Notes: generated by a model not told the origin, from the letters alone. Positions 24,231 through 33,360 are shown, counted from the first letter of the stretch. The stretch is DNA of 37,289 nt from Candidatus Thermoplasmatota archaeon (GCA_038884455.1 JAWABU010000016.1:1-37289), one strand, 5' to 3'. Translations and numbers: made by a program.

Positions 24231-24536
24231 ATGAAATGGAATACTACAATAAAAACCATATTATGTATAGTAGGGGTTGTATTGAGCATGACACTGCTCA
24301 TAAGAGAAACAACGTTTATCACTGCAGCACAGCTGCCACCAGGCCCGATACAACCGTACGGAACAGGGCCAACTGGCGGTCTAGTATGGGTTCGAGTCTG
24401 GGATGTTAATACCACTGTAAAAGCACCTCATCATCCATGGGGGTATTATTGGGATCAGGGCAATTACATTCTCATGCCGAATGGCTATTGGTATACATAT
24501 CGTTGGGTTTTAATGGTTATCGAGGTTGACCATTAA
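24231..24536 (+). CDS. small exported aromatic-rich protein
   Basis: A 101-residue protein with a signal peptide (IKTILCIVGVVLSMTLLI) and a mature region rich in Trp, Tyr and Pro (PHHPWGYYWDQGNYILM, GYWYTYRW). No family recognised. The start is set by AGGAGG at 24218-24223, placed seven bases before ATG 24231; an earlier in-frame ATG at 24210 precedes that site and is rejected. It follows the His-rich gene by about 60 bp without its own operator and may be cotranscribed. Confidence 0.6.
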   Translation: MKWNTTIKTILCIVGVVLSMTLLIRETTFITAAQLPPGPIQPYGTGPTGGLVWVRVWDVNTTVKAPHHPWGYYWDQGNYILMPNGYWYTYRWVLMVIEVDH

Positions 24537-24706
24537 TTATTGTCCTGAATAAATTTAATGCAAACGAAACATCGAAATCTCATGCATCTTACACACCGAT
24601 GGCGCAGTGGGAAGTATTTACACACAATTGGTAAATCTTTTATTCATTTATCCTGGGTATAAGGGCGTGATCCCTTCTTCAGTTTCATTGATTAGGATAT
24701 GAGCAT

Positions 24707-24970
24707 ATGAAAAAAAACAAGAAAAATTTAAATCGAATATTGGGCAGTTGTATACTTATTTGTTTCATTGTACTCTTAATTCAACCAACTGGTTTTTCAG
24801 AGCAGTCAGGCTATGCAACTCTCATTATCTATAAAAATAATATTGATAATGTTGTTATCAAAGAAGGTATTGTACCATATGATAGTAATATGTCAGCATA
24901 CCAAGTTGGTTATGCAATCTATGACCGTTACACACATCAGTTCATTGGCATCAGACTAATATTAACATAA
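24707..24970 (+). CDS. small exported or membrane-anchored protein, unknown function
   Basis: An 87-residue protein with a basic N-terminus and one hydrophobic segment (RILGSCILICFIVLLIQPTG), followed by a short extracytoplasmic part (GYATLIIYKNNIDNVVIK). No family recognised. The upstream 24537-24706 spacer holds no gene; it includes a small hairpin (AAGGG, six-base loop, CCCTT, about 24660-24675), and an AGGAT ribosome-site candidate lies near the ATG. Probably part of the secreted-protein island. Confidence 0.5.
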   Translation: MKKNKKNLNRILGSCILICFIVLLIQPTGFSEQSGYATLIIYKNNIDNVVIKEGIVPYDSNMSAYQVGYAIYDRYTHQFIGIRLILT

Positions 24971-25003
24971 ACAATTAATTGATTTTCCAACAGCTAGAGA
25001 TAA

Positions 25004-25014
25004 ATTATTTATAC
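25004..25014 (+). promoter_or_regulatory. TATA box of the propeller/membrane/winged-helix operon
   Basis: ATTATTTATAC resembles the TATTTATAC boxes at 9910 and 14730. Transcription would start near 25035, leaving a leader of about 100 bases before ATG 25138. No copy of the tandem operator is found here, unlike the other propeller genes. Confidence 0.45.
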
Positions 25015-25137
25015 ACCAAAGAGAATCCTAAACAGTACTGGGATGTTAACAATCAAACCTTAATTACAAACTATTGTAAAAAATAATAAAAGAATTATTA
25101 GATGTATTCCAACTCTGTGAAAGAGGGGATGATGAGG

Positions 25138-27690
25138 ATGCAAAAAAAAAGAACAATACTGTTATTAGTACTAGTCTTAGCGCAAAGTATTTTTCTAAAT
25201 ACGATATCAGCTGATAACGAAACTGATGTACAATGGCCAATGTATCATCATGATGCAGCTCATCAGGGTTACACTACGTCTTCATCACCGAATAACATAC
25301 TTAAATGGAGCACCGAAATCAATGCAAGTCAAATTCTTTCATCACCAGCAGTAGTTGATGGTTATGTTTATTTTGGGGCATCTGATGGAAAACTCTACTG
25401 CCTCGCTGCACGCAATGGCCAGATCATTTGGACCTATACTACAGCTGGAGCAATAAAATCATCTCCTGCTGTTGTTTCAAATAAAGTCTATTTCGGCTCA
25501 ACCGACGGCGTAGTATATTGTCTTGACGCAGCAACTGGTTCTTTGATTTGGTCGTATAAAACACAGGATATGATCGATGTCTCGTCACCTGTCGTTGCCG
25601 GCAATCGAGTCTATATCGGTTCTTGTGATATGCAGATATATTGTTTAGATGCATTTGATGGGAGATGTATCTGGAGTTTTCAAACACAAGGAGTAATTTA
25701 TTCCTCTCCTGCTGTTGTCAATAACCGAGTATACATAGGTTCAAATGATAAAAATATGTATTGCCTAGATGCAATAGGAAACGGAGATGGAACAACCAAT
25801 ACTATTTGGATATATACCGCAGGACATTCCATTCGTACCACTCCAACTATTGCCAGTGGTAAAGTCTTTTTTGGGTGCTATGATAATCACATTTATTGTG
25901 TTGATGCACAGGGTGATGGAACCGGCGGAACAACACTCCTATGGAAATATCGATATGGTGATTTCAGGATGCGATCGTCTCCAGCTTTTTTTAATGACAA
26001 AGTGTTCGTCTATGGTTTTGACAGTGTGTATTGCTTAGATGCAAACGGGCTGAGCAACGGAACGGGAAAGCTTATCTGGAAAACATCGCTTGGAACCATG
26101 GGTGCTCCAGCGTATTCTTCACCTGCAATAACCAATGATTTTGTCTATGTTGGAGACAGTGTTGGGTTAAAATTTTACTGTCTTTACATCAACAACGGTT
26201 CAATTGCCTGGAGCGTAGAAAAAGGAACAGTGTATACATCTCCAGCAATTGTTGACGGTTCAGTTTTTTTCGCAGCAACACCACAATACAGCTCCCGTAC
26301 AATCTTCTACTGTTATGGCAGATTAAATAATGCACCATCAACACCAAATCAACCAAACGGACCAGCCACAGGTTCAGTAAATACCGATATCTCTTTTACT
26401 ATTTCTTCAGTTATGGATCCTGATGGTGATACGGTTGAATATCAATTCGACTGGGGTGATGGATCCTATAGTTTCTGGGGTACTGATACCTCAGCATCAC
26501 ATCGATGGGTACAACAGGGAACCTATGCTGTTCGAATCCGTGCACGCGATAAACCACCCCAACATGAAAGCAGCTGGTCAGATCCTATTTTGATTCATAT
26601 TCAAACTCAAAAACCAAAACTATCTATCTCATGTCCTTCATCGATTATTGCGGGAGGAGAATTCACCGTGATTGTCACGGCAGATGCGATACCAGTACAA
26701 GCAGCATCGGTTGAATTCAACAACCAGATACTTCCAACAGATACATTTGGAAAAGCAACATTTACTGCACCCCTGGTCTCAAAAGTAACAGATTTTCTGA
26801 TATCTGTATCTCATCCGGAATATACCGCAAGTTCGAAGATGGTAAAAGTTTTAAAAGAGAAACAACGACAAGGATGGATTTACGGTGTTGTTACCGATGG
26901 AACTATGGTAGTATCTAATGTTTCAATACAAATCACCAACGAATATCAAAGGTGGACGACCACAACGGATTCCGAAGGTGTATATTATCGAGCAGTTCCT
27001 CCTGGAATTTACACCGTTACCGCGATCAAATCACAGTATCTATCAACATCTTATCCACAGATTGAAATTGTTGAAAATGTTGCAATTGATCTTAATTTTA
27101 ATCTGCAACGGATAATAAGTCCAGAGCTACCGTCAACGAGTACAGATGATACTAAGGCCTTGGTAGAAAAAGTTGTACAAACTGCCATTAATGAAGGATA
27201 TGTTGCAGCAAAGATATTACTTTTTTCAACAGAGGAAAAAACATCCCCTTTCATTGAATACTATCTTGATGAATTTCAGGTCAAACCTCAGGAAACTGAT
27301 AAACTACTGTCTTTTACTGTAGCTGGGGATGAGAATTCATCGAAAACATTTTTCCTTGTTTTTATCGGAAAGAATATCACAACACATCCTCATGATTTAA
27401 TCGTTCATTTTGACGATCACATTCTTGAAAAAATGTCGATCGATGAGTTTTTACATCCTGAACAAACACAGGGAGTAAAATACCTCATTCTAACTACGGA
27501 TGAGGGAAACTATGTTGTTATTCATGTTGATACTTTTAGTGAACATACGATTACGATTGCTACAAATCTTCTGACAGGAATTACAATAGTCGTTTTATAC
27601 ATCCTGTTTTCGGTACTCATTGGATTCGTTCTTATCTGTCCTGCGGTTCTGAGTTCATTGTACACGACATATTTGAAGAAAAGGAGATAA
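25138..27690 (+). CDS. membrane-anchored PQQ-like propeller protein with PKD and carboxypeptidase-regulatory-like domains
   Basis: An 850-residue protein. After a signal sequence (TILLLVLVLAQSIFLNTISA) come VQWPMYHHDAAHQGYT and eight propeller blades (SSPAVVDGYVYFGA, SSPAVVSNKVYFGS, SSPAVVNNRVYIGS and others). Then a PKD domain (VMDPDGDTVEYQFDWGDGS), an Ig-like segment, a carboxypeptidase-regulatory-like fold (GWIYGVVTDGTMVVSNVSI, PPGIYTVTAIK), a conserved C-terminal region, and one transmembrane helix near the end (TIVVLYILFSVLIGFVLIC) with a basic tail. It lacks the C-terminal domain of its secreted paralogues. Start candidates 25102, 25129, 25132 and 25138 exist; GAGGGG at 25123-25128 fits 25138. 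It is followed at 2 bp by a membrane protein and then a DNA-binding protein, suggesting surface sensing (inference). Confidence 0.8.
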   Translation: MQKKRTILLLVLVLAQSIFLNTISADNETDVQWPMYHHDAAHQGYTTSSSPNNILKWSTEINASQILSSPAVVDGYVYFGASDGKLYCLAARNGQIIWTYTTAGAIKSSPAVVSNKVYFGSTDGVVYCLDAATGSLIWSYKTQDMIDVSSPVVAGNRVYIGSCDMQIYCLDAFDGRCIWSFQTQGVIYSSPAVVNNRVYIGSNDKNMYCLDAIGNGDGTTNTIWIYTAGHSIRTTPTIASGKVFFGCYDNHIYCVDAQGDGTGGTTLLWKYRYGDFRMRSSPAFFNDKVFVYGFDSVYCLDANGLSNGTGKLIWKTSLGTMGAPAYSSPAITNDFVYVGDSVGLKFYCLYINNGSIAWSVEKGTVYTSPAIVDGSVFFAATPQYSSRTIFYCYGRLNNAPSTPNQPNGPATGSVNTDISFTISSVMDPDGDTVEYQFDWGDGSYSFWGTDTSASHRWVQQGTYAVRIRARDKPPQHESSWSDPILIHIQTQKPKLSISCPSSIIAGGEFTVIVTADAIPVQAASVEFNNQILPTDTFGKATFTAPLVSKVTDFLISVSHPEYTASSKMVKVLKEKQRQGWIYGVVTDGTMVVSNVSIQITNEYQRWTTTTDSEGVYYRAVPPGIYTVTAIKSQYLSTSYPQIEIVENVAIDLNFNLQRIISPELPSTSTDDTKALVEKVVQTAINEGYVAAKILLFSTEEKTSPFIEYYLDEFQVKPQETDKLLSFTVAGDENSSKTFFLVFIGKNITTHPHDLIVHFDDHILEKMSIDEFLHPEQTQGVKYLILTTDEGNYVVIHVDTFSEHTITIATNLLTGITIVVLYILFSVLIGFVLICPAVLSSLYTTYLKKRR

Positions 27691-27692
27691 AT

Positions 27693-27980
27693 ATGCAACT
27701 GATCAGTATTTTTGTCAATGCTTGTATAACCATATTATCAGCCGGGCTTCTCATTATATCTTTACTCAGTTATAAAAAAAAGAACAACAGAAACCTCCTT
27801 TTTTTAACCATAGCATTCATATTCTTCTTTTTCAAAGGCATCATCTTAAGTTTATCCCTGATGTATCTCACGTTTCAAGAAATTATCTTAGACCCACTTT
27901 TTGGGTTTTTTGATGTCCTAATTCTTGCTTTTCTCTTCATATCAACCCTAAAGAGACAACGCTATGTCGAAACAGCTTGA
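27693..27980 (+). CDS. small three-helix membrane protein
   Basis: A 95-residue protein with about three transmembrane helices (residues roughly 4-26, 35-58 and 66-88) separated by short basic loops. Small proteins of this sort are often encoded just before winged-helix regulators in archaea, where they are suspected membrane partners; no specific family is claimed. It begins 2 bp after the propeller gene and overlaps the next gene by 17 bp, so all three are cotranscribed and probably translationally coupled. Confidence 0.7.
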   Translation: MQLISIFVNACITILSAGLLIISLLSYKKKNNRNLLFLTIAFIFFFFKGIILSLSLMYLTFQEIILDPLFGFFDVLILAFLFISTLKRQRYVETA

Positions 27981-28698
27981 ATACCATAAACAAAAAATCT
28001 ACGTATGTCTTCAAGAGCATCCAGGATTACATATCAGTAAAATAGCAGAGACGATCGGCATCAATATCTCATTGTTAAAAATCATTATTGAAGAAATGAT
28101 AAACGATGGGTTGTTGCTGGCTTTTGAGGATGCAGGGTTTAAACGATATTATGTCAATGGCCAACATGAGAAACCTCATGCTCAAAAAATGAATGATATC
28201 CGGAAAAAAATCTACATGCTCGTTGCCGAACAGCCGGGTTTAAACCTTACAACGATTGCAGAAATGCTCAACATGCGGATATCATTAGCAGAATATCATC
28301 TTTTTCTCTTAGAAAAAAATGGTTTGATCCAAGGTCAGAAAGATACAGGGTTTAAACGATATTATGTCAAAGATGCGACGATTCGATCAGAAGATCGAAT
28401 ATTATTAGGATTACTTCGACAAGAAATCCCGCTAAAGATCATCCTCCTTCTTTTGAAGCATAAAACCTTGCAACACAAAGATATTTTGCAACATTTTGAT
28501 TTAGCACCGTCAACATTAACCTATCATATTAATAAGCTGTTAAAAGAAGGCATTATTGATGTGCAAACCTTTGGCACTGAAAAAGGATATTTTTTAAAAA
28601 ATAAGACCGCTATTGTTGCCTTTCTTACCAAATATAATCTTAATAAAATGATTGAAACTTTTTCAGATACATGGGATGATCTATCGTATGATATTTAA
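27964..28698 (+). CDS. triple winged-helix transcriptional regulator
   Basis: A 244-residue protein with three winged-helix units in a row. Unit 1 (about 8-66) and unit 2 (about 78-136) are clear internal duplicates: KIYVCLQEHPGLHISKIAE and KIYMLVAEQPGLNLTTIAE, each ending in GFKRYYV. Unit 3 (about 155-212) is ArsR/MarR-like: HKDILQHFDLAPSTLTYHIN as recognition helix region and GTEKGYFLK as wing. There is no ligand-binding or kinase domain. The gene overlaps a small membrane protein gene in an operon led by the membrane-anchored propeller. It is the only DNA-binding protein inside or beside the secreted-protein island, and so a natural candidate for reading the tandem operator there. That link is untested. 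Confidence 0.75.
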   Translation: MSKQLEYHKQKIYVCLQEHPGLHISKIAETIGINISLLKIIIEEMINDGLLLAFEDAGFKRYYVNGQHEKPHAQKMNDIRKKIYMLVAEQPGLNLTTIAEMLNMRISLAEYHLFLLEKNGLIQGQKDTGFKRYYVKDATIRSEDRILLGLLRQEIPLKIILLLLKHKTLQHKDILQHFDLAPSTLTYHINKLLKEGIIDVQTFGTEKGYFLKNKTAIVAFLTKYNLNKMIETFSDTWDDLSYDI

Positions 28699-28721
28699 CT
28701 CTGAGGTTGATGTAGTGGTTT

Positions 28722-29888
28722 ATGAAACTCAAACAGCAACCTACTGATTTCATCGTCCAAGAATTATCCAATATCCAGATATCAGATACTGAAAAAAAAT
28801 ATTCGATTTACCTCTTAGAAAAACAAGAACTTGATACTTTTTCAGCACTCAAATATCTTTCAAACCAACTCAACATCCCGCTGTTTGACATTGGTTATGC
28901 AGGACTGAAAGATAAACATGCACTCACCAGACAATATATCTCGATTCCTACGCAGGATACAGTTGATTTTTCAAAAATTCCACAGATACATCTAACGTTT
29001 CTCGGGTATTCTGATACAAAAATCAAAATCGGAGATTTAACCGGAAATCATTTTACGATAACGGTTCGAGATATCCGTTCAAAAGAAATACACAAAATCC
29101 TGCAACGCGCACAATCCATTTCTGTTGATGGTATACCTAACTATTTTGATTCACAGCGATTCGGGAGTGTTCTTCATCAGGATTTCATCATACGGCAGGT
29201 CATCAACAATAACTTTGAGCATGCAGTCAAAATGTATCTCACAGAATATCTTAAATCAGAGTCAAAAAGAATCAAAAACATCAAACGAACCATCCTTGAT
29301 CATTGGAAGACGCTTGAGAATCTTACTATCCGAGAGAAACAATTCGCGGTTGTGATTCATGAGTATCAACAGACACGATCCTGGGAGAAAGCATATAAGA
29401 AAATACCAGCACACCTCCGAGAACTTTACGTCAATGCGTATCAAAGCTATCTCTGGAATGAATGTATTAAAGAACTGTTAAAAAAACACGTCAACAAGCA
29501 ACAACTATTCTCAGTTGAATACCCACTGGGATCTTTGCTTTTTTATACTATGCTTACCAAACAAGAAAAAGAAAATCTACCAGAAACCTTTCAAACAATC
29601 AGTAACACGGCATCGTTTTTAGACCATGAACAGCCGATTGTTCAAACGATTCTCGCTCGCCAAAGCCTTACATTACAACATTTCGACATCTATCAAAAAA
29701 CAGGGAATTTTTTTAAACCACGAGCACGACCAGTTATTGTGTATCCTGCTGATTTTTTCCTCTCAGAACCAAGTATCGATGAGCTCAACACATCATCACA
29801 GCAACCACGATATAAGATACAACTTTCCTTTTCACTTCCCAAAGGAAGCTATGCAACAATTGTTACAAAGAAAATCTTTGGGCACTAG
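28722..29888 (+). CDS. truD: tRNA pseudouridine synthase D
   Basis: A 388-residue protein of the TruD family, which converts a uridine of tRNA (U13) to pseudouridine. The N-terminus has DFIVQEL, the catalytic motif is GYAGLKDKHALTRQYIS with the catalytic Asp at residue 64, followed later by NYFDSQRFGS and an RNA-binding insertion domain (NAYQSYLWNECI). Length agrees with archaeal members. It follows the winged-helix gene by 23 bp on the same strand but is probably an independent housekeeping gene. Its stop directly abuts the stop of the convergent RNase H-fold gene, with no intergenic base. Confidence 0.9.
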   Translation: MKLKQQPTDFIVQELSNIQISDTEKKYSIYLLEKQELDTFSALKYLSNQLNIPLFDIGYAGLKDKHALTRQYISIPTQDTVDFSKIPQIHLTFLGYSDTKIKIGDLTGNHFTITVRDIRSKEIHKILQRAQSISVDGIPNYFDSQRFGSVLHQDFIIRQVINNNFEHAVKMYLTEYLKSESKRIKNIKRTILDHWKTLENLTIREKQFAVVIHEYQQTRSWEKAYKKIPAHLRELYVNAYQSYLWNECIKELLKKHVNKQQLFSVEYPLGSLLFYTMLTKQEKENLPETFQTISNTASFLDHEQPIVQTILARQSLTLQHFDIYQKTGNFFKPRARPVIVYPADFFLSEPSIDELNTSSQQPRYKIQLSFSLPKGSYATIVTKKIFGH

Positions 29889-30668
29889 TCAACAACGGCG
29901 TTTTCGCCGATGTTTTTTTTCTTCCTGTTCAACTGCTTCAGCAAGGCTTATTTCTCCTTTTAAAACCTGTACTGCTCGTTTCTCAGAGATCGTGAAACGA
30001 CCATCGGAAAGCTGCCTGCTTTTTCGCTGTACATTTTTAACAGAACCTTTTGATAATTCCAAGGGAAGCTTTTGTTGCACCCGGCCCCCTGATAAAAGAG
30101 CGATCGCTGCAGCTGCTTCACCATCACGTTCACACCGTGCTTTTTGTACAGACGATGTTGTTTTTGTCTCATCAACAATTTCGATCGGTATTTCAAAATG
30201 TATTAACGAATTGATAATTCGATTTCGAATAAGAATTGACCCATGGCCAATCCGAATACAGGTTTCTTTCGAAGGATAGATCTTCAAAAGCCAACGCATC
30301 ACCTCTGATACCTTTTCAGGATACTCCACTTGTAACTTCTGCAGTAGAATCCCATCGCCAACAACAGCAACACCAGGTCGTTCTCCAGGATCAATACCAA
30401 TAAAGAGATGCGTATACAACTCCTTGCCAGTTAGCATCTGTAATGCAACATCGATTGCATGGTCAACTGAATCAAAACTATCAACAGCAACAACCTTCTC
30501 AGCAGAGATTCCTTTTCGTTCACGTTCAGAGGTTAAAATCACCTTAATCCGATCAGGAACATCAACGGGTATCGAAAGAACAACATACGCAAGTTTTCTT
30601 CTTTTTAACAAAGAGATAATATCGTGATACAATGAAAAATCCTTTGTATATACTCCGAGTGTTTTCAT
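29889..30668 (-). CDS. RNase H-fold (RuvC/YqgF-like) conserved archaeal protein
   Basis: A 259-residue protein. The central LFIGIDPGERPGVAVVGDG (about 87-105) is the first strand of an RNase H-like fold with the acidic residue in GIDPG. Later segments IRIGHGSILIRNRIINSL and EIVDETKTTSS resemble the distal part of RuvC/YqgF-type domains. An E-R-D-G-E-A-A-A-A-I-A-L segment then provides further acids in the position of the last catalytic residue. The C-terminus is strongly basic (EEKKHRRKRRC), fitting nucleic-acid binding. Nuclease activity is plausible but not proven. Convergent with truD. Confidence 0.65.
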   Translation of the reverse strand: MKTLGVYTKDFSLYHDIISLLKRRKLAYVVLSIPVDVPDRIKVILTSERERKGISAEKVVAVDSFDSVDHAIDVALQMLTGKELYTHLFIGIDPGERPGVAVVGDGILLQKLQVEYPEKVSEVMRWLLKIYPSKETCIRIGHGSILIRNRIINSLIHFEIPIEIVDETKTTSSVQKARCERDGEAAAAIALLSGGRVQQKLPLELSKGSVKNVQRKSRQLSDGRFTISEKRAVQVLKGEISLAEAVEQEEKKHRRKRRC

Positions 30669-30722
30669 TCAAAAAACAATCTTCAAAGAAGATTAAATAG
30701 ATTTCGAACGTATTCCTTTTTG

Positions 30723-31397
30723 TTATTGTCCGATCAATGGGACTCCTCTGATATAGTTGCCGGTAAATAACAGAATCGCGCTGATGAGTAATATTGACCA
30801 TACTACTCCATTCCATCGGATCACTTTTTCCCCATCAAGAGGGCCAAAAGGCAACAGGTTAAATACAGCAAGAACCGCATTGATCATCGAAATGAAAATC
30901 ATAACAAACCCCAGATTAATTGAATCAATGGTCACTTCAAACAGCTGATATGATAAAATGAAGGTGATCGCTGCTGTCAAAATATTTGCAAGGGGACCAA
31001 ATGCAGCAATTCTCCCTGTTTCAAATGATCGAGTACCACCACGAAACATCACAGCACCAGGTGCAGCAAATGTAAAACCAGTACATACTGCAGTTACCAC
31101 TGACAATAGCAGACCTAAGGGATACATACGAAACTCAGACCACATGCCATATTTCTGCGCCATAAATTTATGCGCCAATTCATGGAAAAAAAATGCGCTT
31201 AAGATACTGAAAAATGCTACGAGCAGTGCAACCGGCATATTCTCAAGATGTTGAAACCCAAACAGCAGACTGTTTCCTGAAAAAACAAATGAAAACGCAC
31301 AGGTTAAAACAACAATTGCAATCGCCAGATGGAGAAGTTCTGTTCTGCTAAACGATCCTGGTTTTCCTGTATCAAGCTCTCCAGTTGGAATATACAT
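30723..31397 (-). CDS. site-2 protease-like (peptidase family M50) membrane metalloprotease
   Basis: A 224-residue membrane protein with the zinc-binding motif FFHELAHKFMAQKYG (HExxH) in a helix. Further in are the family segments FGPLANILTAAITF and FNLLPFGPLDGEKV, the latter supplying the third metal ligand Asp. Five or six hydrophobic helices are visible. M50 proteases cleave transmembrane segments of regulatory proteins; the substrate is unknown. This is the compact archaeal form without PDZ or CBS domains. It lies 54 bp downstream of the RNase H-fold gene's start in the same orientation. Confidence 0.88.
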   Translation of the reverse strand: MYIPTGELDTGKPGSFSRTELLHLAIAIVVLTCAFSFVFSGNSLLFGFQHLENMPVALLVAFFSILSAFFFHELAHKFMAQKYGMWSEFRMYPLGLLLSVVTAVCTGFTFAAPGAVMFRGGTRSFETGRIAAFGPLANILTAAITFILSYQLFEVTIDSINLGFVMIFISMINAVLAVFNLLPFGPLDGEKVIRWNGVVWSILLISAILLFTGNYIRGVPLIGQ

Positions 31398-31492
31398 ATA
31401 CTCACGAGGCGATAAAGCAGAGAACCCGGTGTATTTCTTTTGTTCTATGATACGTCATCCCTCTCAGCATCAACCAAATCTTTACATTTTTT

Positions 31493-32659
31493 TTATTGAA
31501 GTCCAAGACTCAGAATCCATGGCAAAGCAACAATCGTTCCAATCATACTTCCGAGATTTGAAAGAGCAACAACCATCAGCAATCGAATTACTTTATTGTT
31601 AAAAAAATCTTTCATCGATTCAATTTTGCTTAGATTCTGAAAATCTTTAATTACCGGTGGTCTGAGTTTTGCTTCAACCAAACCCGCAAACCAACCAGGG
31701 GCAAAAAAAGGTTCAAGCGAAGTAAATGGTGCCGCAAGAAAAGCAACACCTGCAGATAAAGGATGCCCGCGAGCAAGGAGGACGCCACCTGCTGATAATA
31801 CTCCATGAATCAAAAACCACCACAGAAAAATCTTCCCGATGTCAGCCCAAGCAGCTTCACCACGGGACATAAGAAGCCAGATAATCACAGAGGCAAAAAG
31901 CACTGGGATGGCAACAGCAAAAGCTTTGCCAAGATTTATTTTTTTTTTCGGAATCTGTTCAAGTTCTTTCACATCCACAGTACTTGCTTGTTCAAGATAC
32001 TGTTTAATACCTTGTAGGTGACCAGCACCAACTACTGCGACAACACGTCCTTTTTTACTTGCTTCGTGGATTTTCTGCGCAATATATTGATCTCGTTCGT
32101 CAATAAGAACTTTTGAAACACTTGGTGCAAGTTCACCAAATTCTTTCAGCATCGTTGAAATGACATCTTCATGCATGAGTTGTTGCAGATCAACATCGTT
32201 AAGATCTTCTTCAGTATAGCCAACGACTGCTTTTAGCAGCTCCCATGCTAATCGACATTTTTCAAAAAACCCCATTTTCCGCCAAGATCGTTTCAGAGTT
32301 ATTGTAATATCTCGGTCAACCAATGCTATTTCAATACCCTGTTTTTTTGCTTCGTCAATAGCTGCAATCATTTCAGAACCAGGTTCAACACCAGTTTCTC
32401 TTCCGAGACGGCGCTGAATTGAAGCAAGAAACGTCTGCGCCAACACAACATATGCTTTATTTCCTTTAAGTAGATGTGTTACCGGCGTGTTTTCCCATGT
32501 GTCCTTCTCAGTTAATGCTTTAAAACGACTTTGGCAGAGTTCAACGGCAACCACCGAGGGTTTATACTTTTCAATCGCTGCTTGAACTTCTGCAACGCTT
32601 TCTTTTGAGATATGCGCAGTTCCAATAAGAATAATTGCATCACGAACGATTATTTCCAC
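31493..32659 (-). CDS. TraB/PrgY-family membrane protein
   Basis: A protein of about 388 residues. The N-terminal TraB domain has IILIGTAHISKESVAEV, VVAVELCQSRFKAL and GRVVAVVGAGHLQGI, the conserved GTAH, E and GxxH positions of the family. The C-terminal ~150 residues form several membrane helices (FAVAIPVLFASVIIWLLM; WWFLIHGVLSAGGVLL; LLMVVALSNLGSMIGTIVAL). Family members block pheromone signalling in enterococci or act in mitochondria; the archaeal role is unknown. No ATG is available: GTG 32659 lies downstream of a TATA-like TTTAAATAAG (about 32703-32712), while TTG 32689 would precede the likely transcript start, so GTG is chosen. Confidence 0.82.
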   Translation of the reverse strand: MEIIVRDAIILIGTAHISKESVAEVQAAIEKYKPSVVAVELCQSRFKALTEKDTWENTPVTHLLKGNKAYVVLAQTFLASIQRRLGRETGVEPGSEMIAAIDEAKKQGIEIALVDRDITITLKRSWRKMGFFEKCRLAWELLKAVVGYTEEDLNDVDLQQLMHEDVISTMLKEFGELAPSVSKVLIDERDQYIAQKIHEASKKGRVVAVVGAGHLQGIKQYLEQASTVDVKELEQIPKKKINLGKAFAVAIPVLFASVIIWLLMSRGEAAWADIGKIFLWWFLIHGVLSAGGVLLARGHPLSAGVAFLAAPFTSLEPFFAPGWFAGLVEAKLRPPVIKDFQNLSKIESMKDFFNNKVIRLLMVVALSNLGSMIGTIVALPWILSLGLQ

Positions 32660-32709
32660 GGCAAACCACTTTGTAAAAAGAGACAACAAAAACAGGTTGA
32701 AAAACTTAT

Positions 32710-33336
32710 TTAAATTTCTGCTTCGAAATCTTCAACTGTTGCAGTGAATTCTTCATCAGATTTGATTTTTCCCTGATTTTTCAGGATTTCACGGGTAAGC
32801 AACCAGTAAATTAATGCAAGCGCCCGACGGCCTTTATTATTGGTTGGAATCACGACGTCGATATACTTAGTTTCATTATTTGTATCGCAGAGAGCAAGAA
32901 CTGGGATTCCAATATTTTTCGCCTCGTGCAGAGCTTGTATATCGGTTAACGGGTCGGTAAGAAGGATAATTTCTGGCTCAAAAAACTCTTTTGAATTTGG
33001 ATTGGTTAACGTCCCAGGATTAAATCGACCATCAACCACACGAATCCCGGTCAACTCACCAAGCTTTCGAACCGGTTTATGACCATATTGTCGGACTGAC
33101 ACTGCTAAAATACGTGCAGGATCATATTTTGCTAAAAGCTTCGCCGCACTGCGAATCCGTTCATCGGTTTTTTTCACATCGATAATGTACAAACCATCAT
33201 TTCGTACTTTATAGATAAACTCAAGAATATCAGCTGTTTTTTGTCGTGTACCAATATGGACACCGGACGTCATATACGTCTCTTCAGATACAAGCATAGC
33301 TCCGTTGTTATCCTGATGAGGTTGTTGTTCATCCAT
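32710..33336 (-). CDS. rpsB: 30S ribosomal protein uS2
   Basis: A 208-residue protein of archaeal/eukaryotic S2 (SA) type. After a short acidic extension it has MTSGVHIGTRQKT, GLYIIDVKKTDERI, DGRFNPGTLTNP, FFEPEIILLTDP, PVLALCDTNNETKYIDVVIP and NNKGRRALALIYWLL, all classic S2 positions. It is a structural component of the small ribosomal subunit. It lies 24 bp downstream of rpoK in the same orientation, matching the archaeal rpoN-rpoK-(eno)-rps2 gene order, here without eno. Confidence 0.97.
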   Translation of the reverse strand: MDEQQPHQDNNGAMLVSEETYMTSGVHIGTRQKTADILEFIYKVRNDGLYIIDVKKTDERIRSAAKLLAKYDPARILAVSVRQYGHKPVRKLGELTGIRVVDGRFNPGTLTNPNSKEFFEPEIILLTDPLTDIQALHEAKNIGIPVLALCDTNNETKYIDVVIPTNNKGRRALALIYWLLTREILKNQGKIKSDEEFTATVEDFEAEI

Positions 33337-33360
33337 AGGTAATCAAATCCTTTTGTTTTA

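Noticed and set aside
24074-24415. Minus-strand 113-codon open frame over the small exported genes
   Set aside because: It overlaps two plus-strand genes that have signal peptides and ribosome sites, and shows no domain.
14873-27690. PQQ-dependent dehydrogenase function for the propeller proteins
   Set aside because: The repeats are of the general PQQ-like type without evident cofactor-binding or catalytic residues, and domain company (PKD, dockerin-island) points to surface binding.
29626-30279. A 217-codon plus-strand open frame opposite the RNase H-fold gene
   Set aside because: It overlaps truD and the RNase H-fold gene, both of which have family motifs; the antisense product is low-complexity Ser/Arg-rich and has no recognisable domain.
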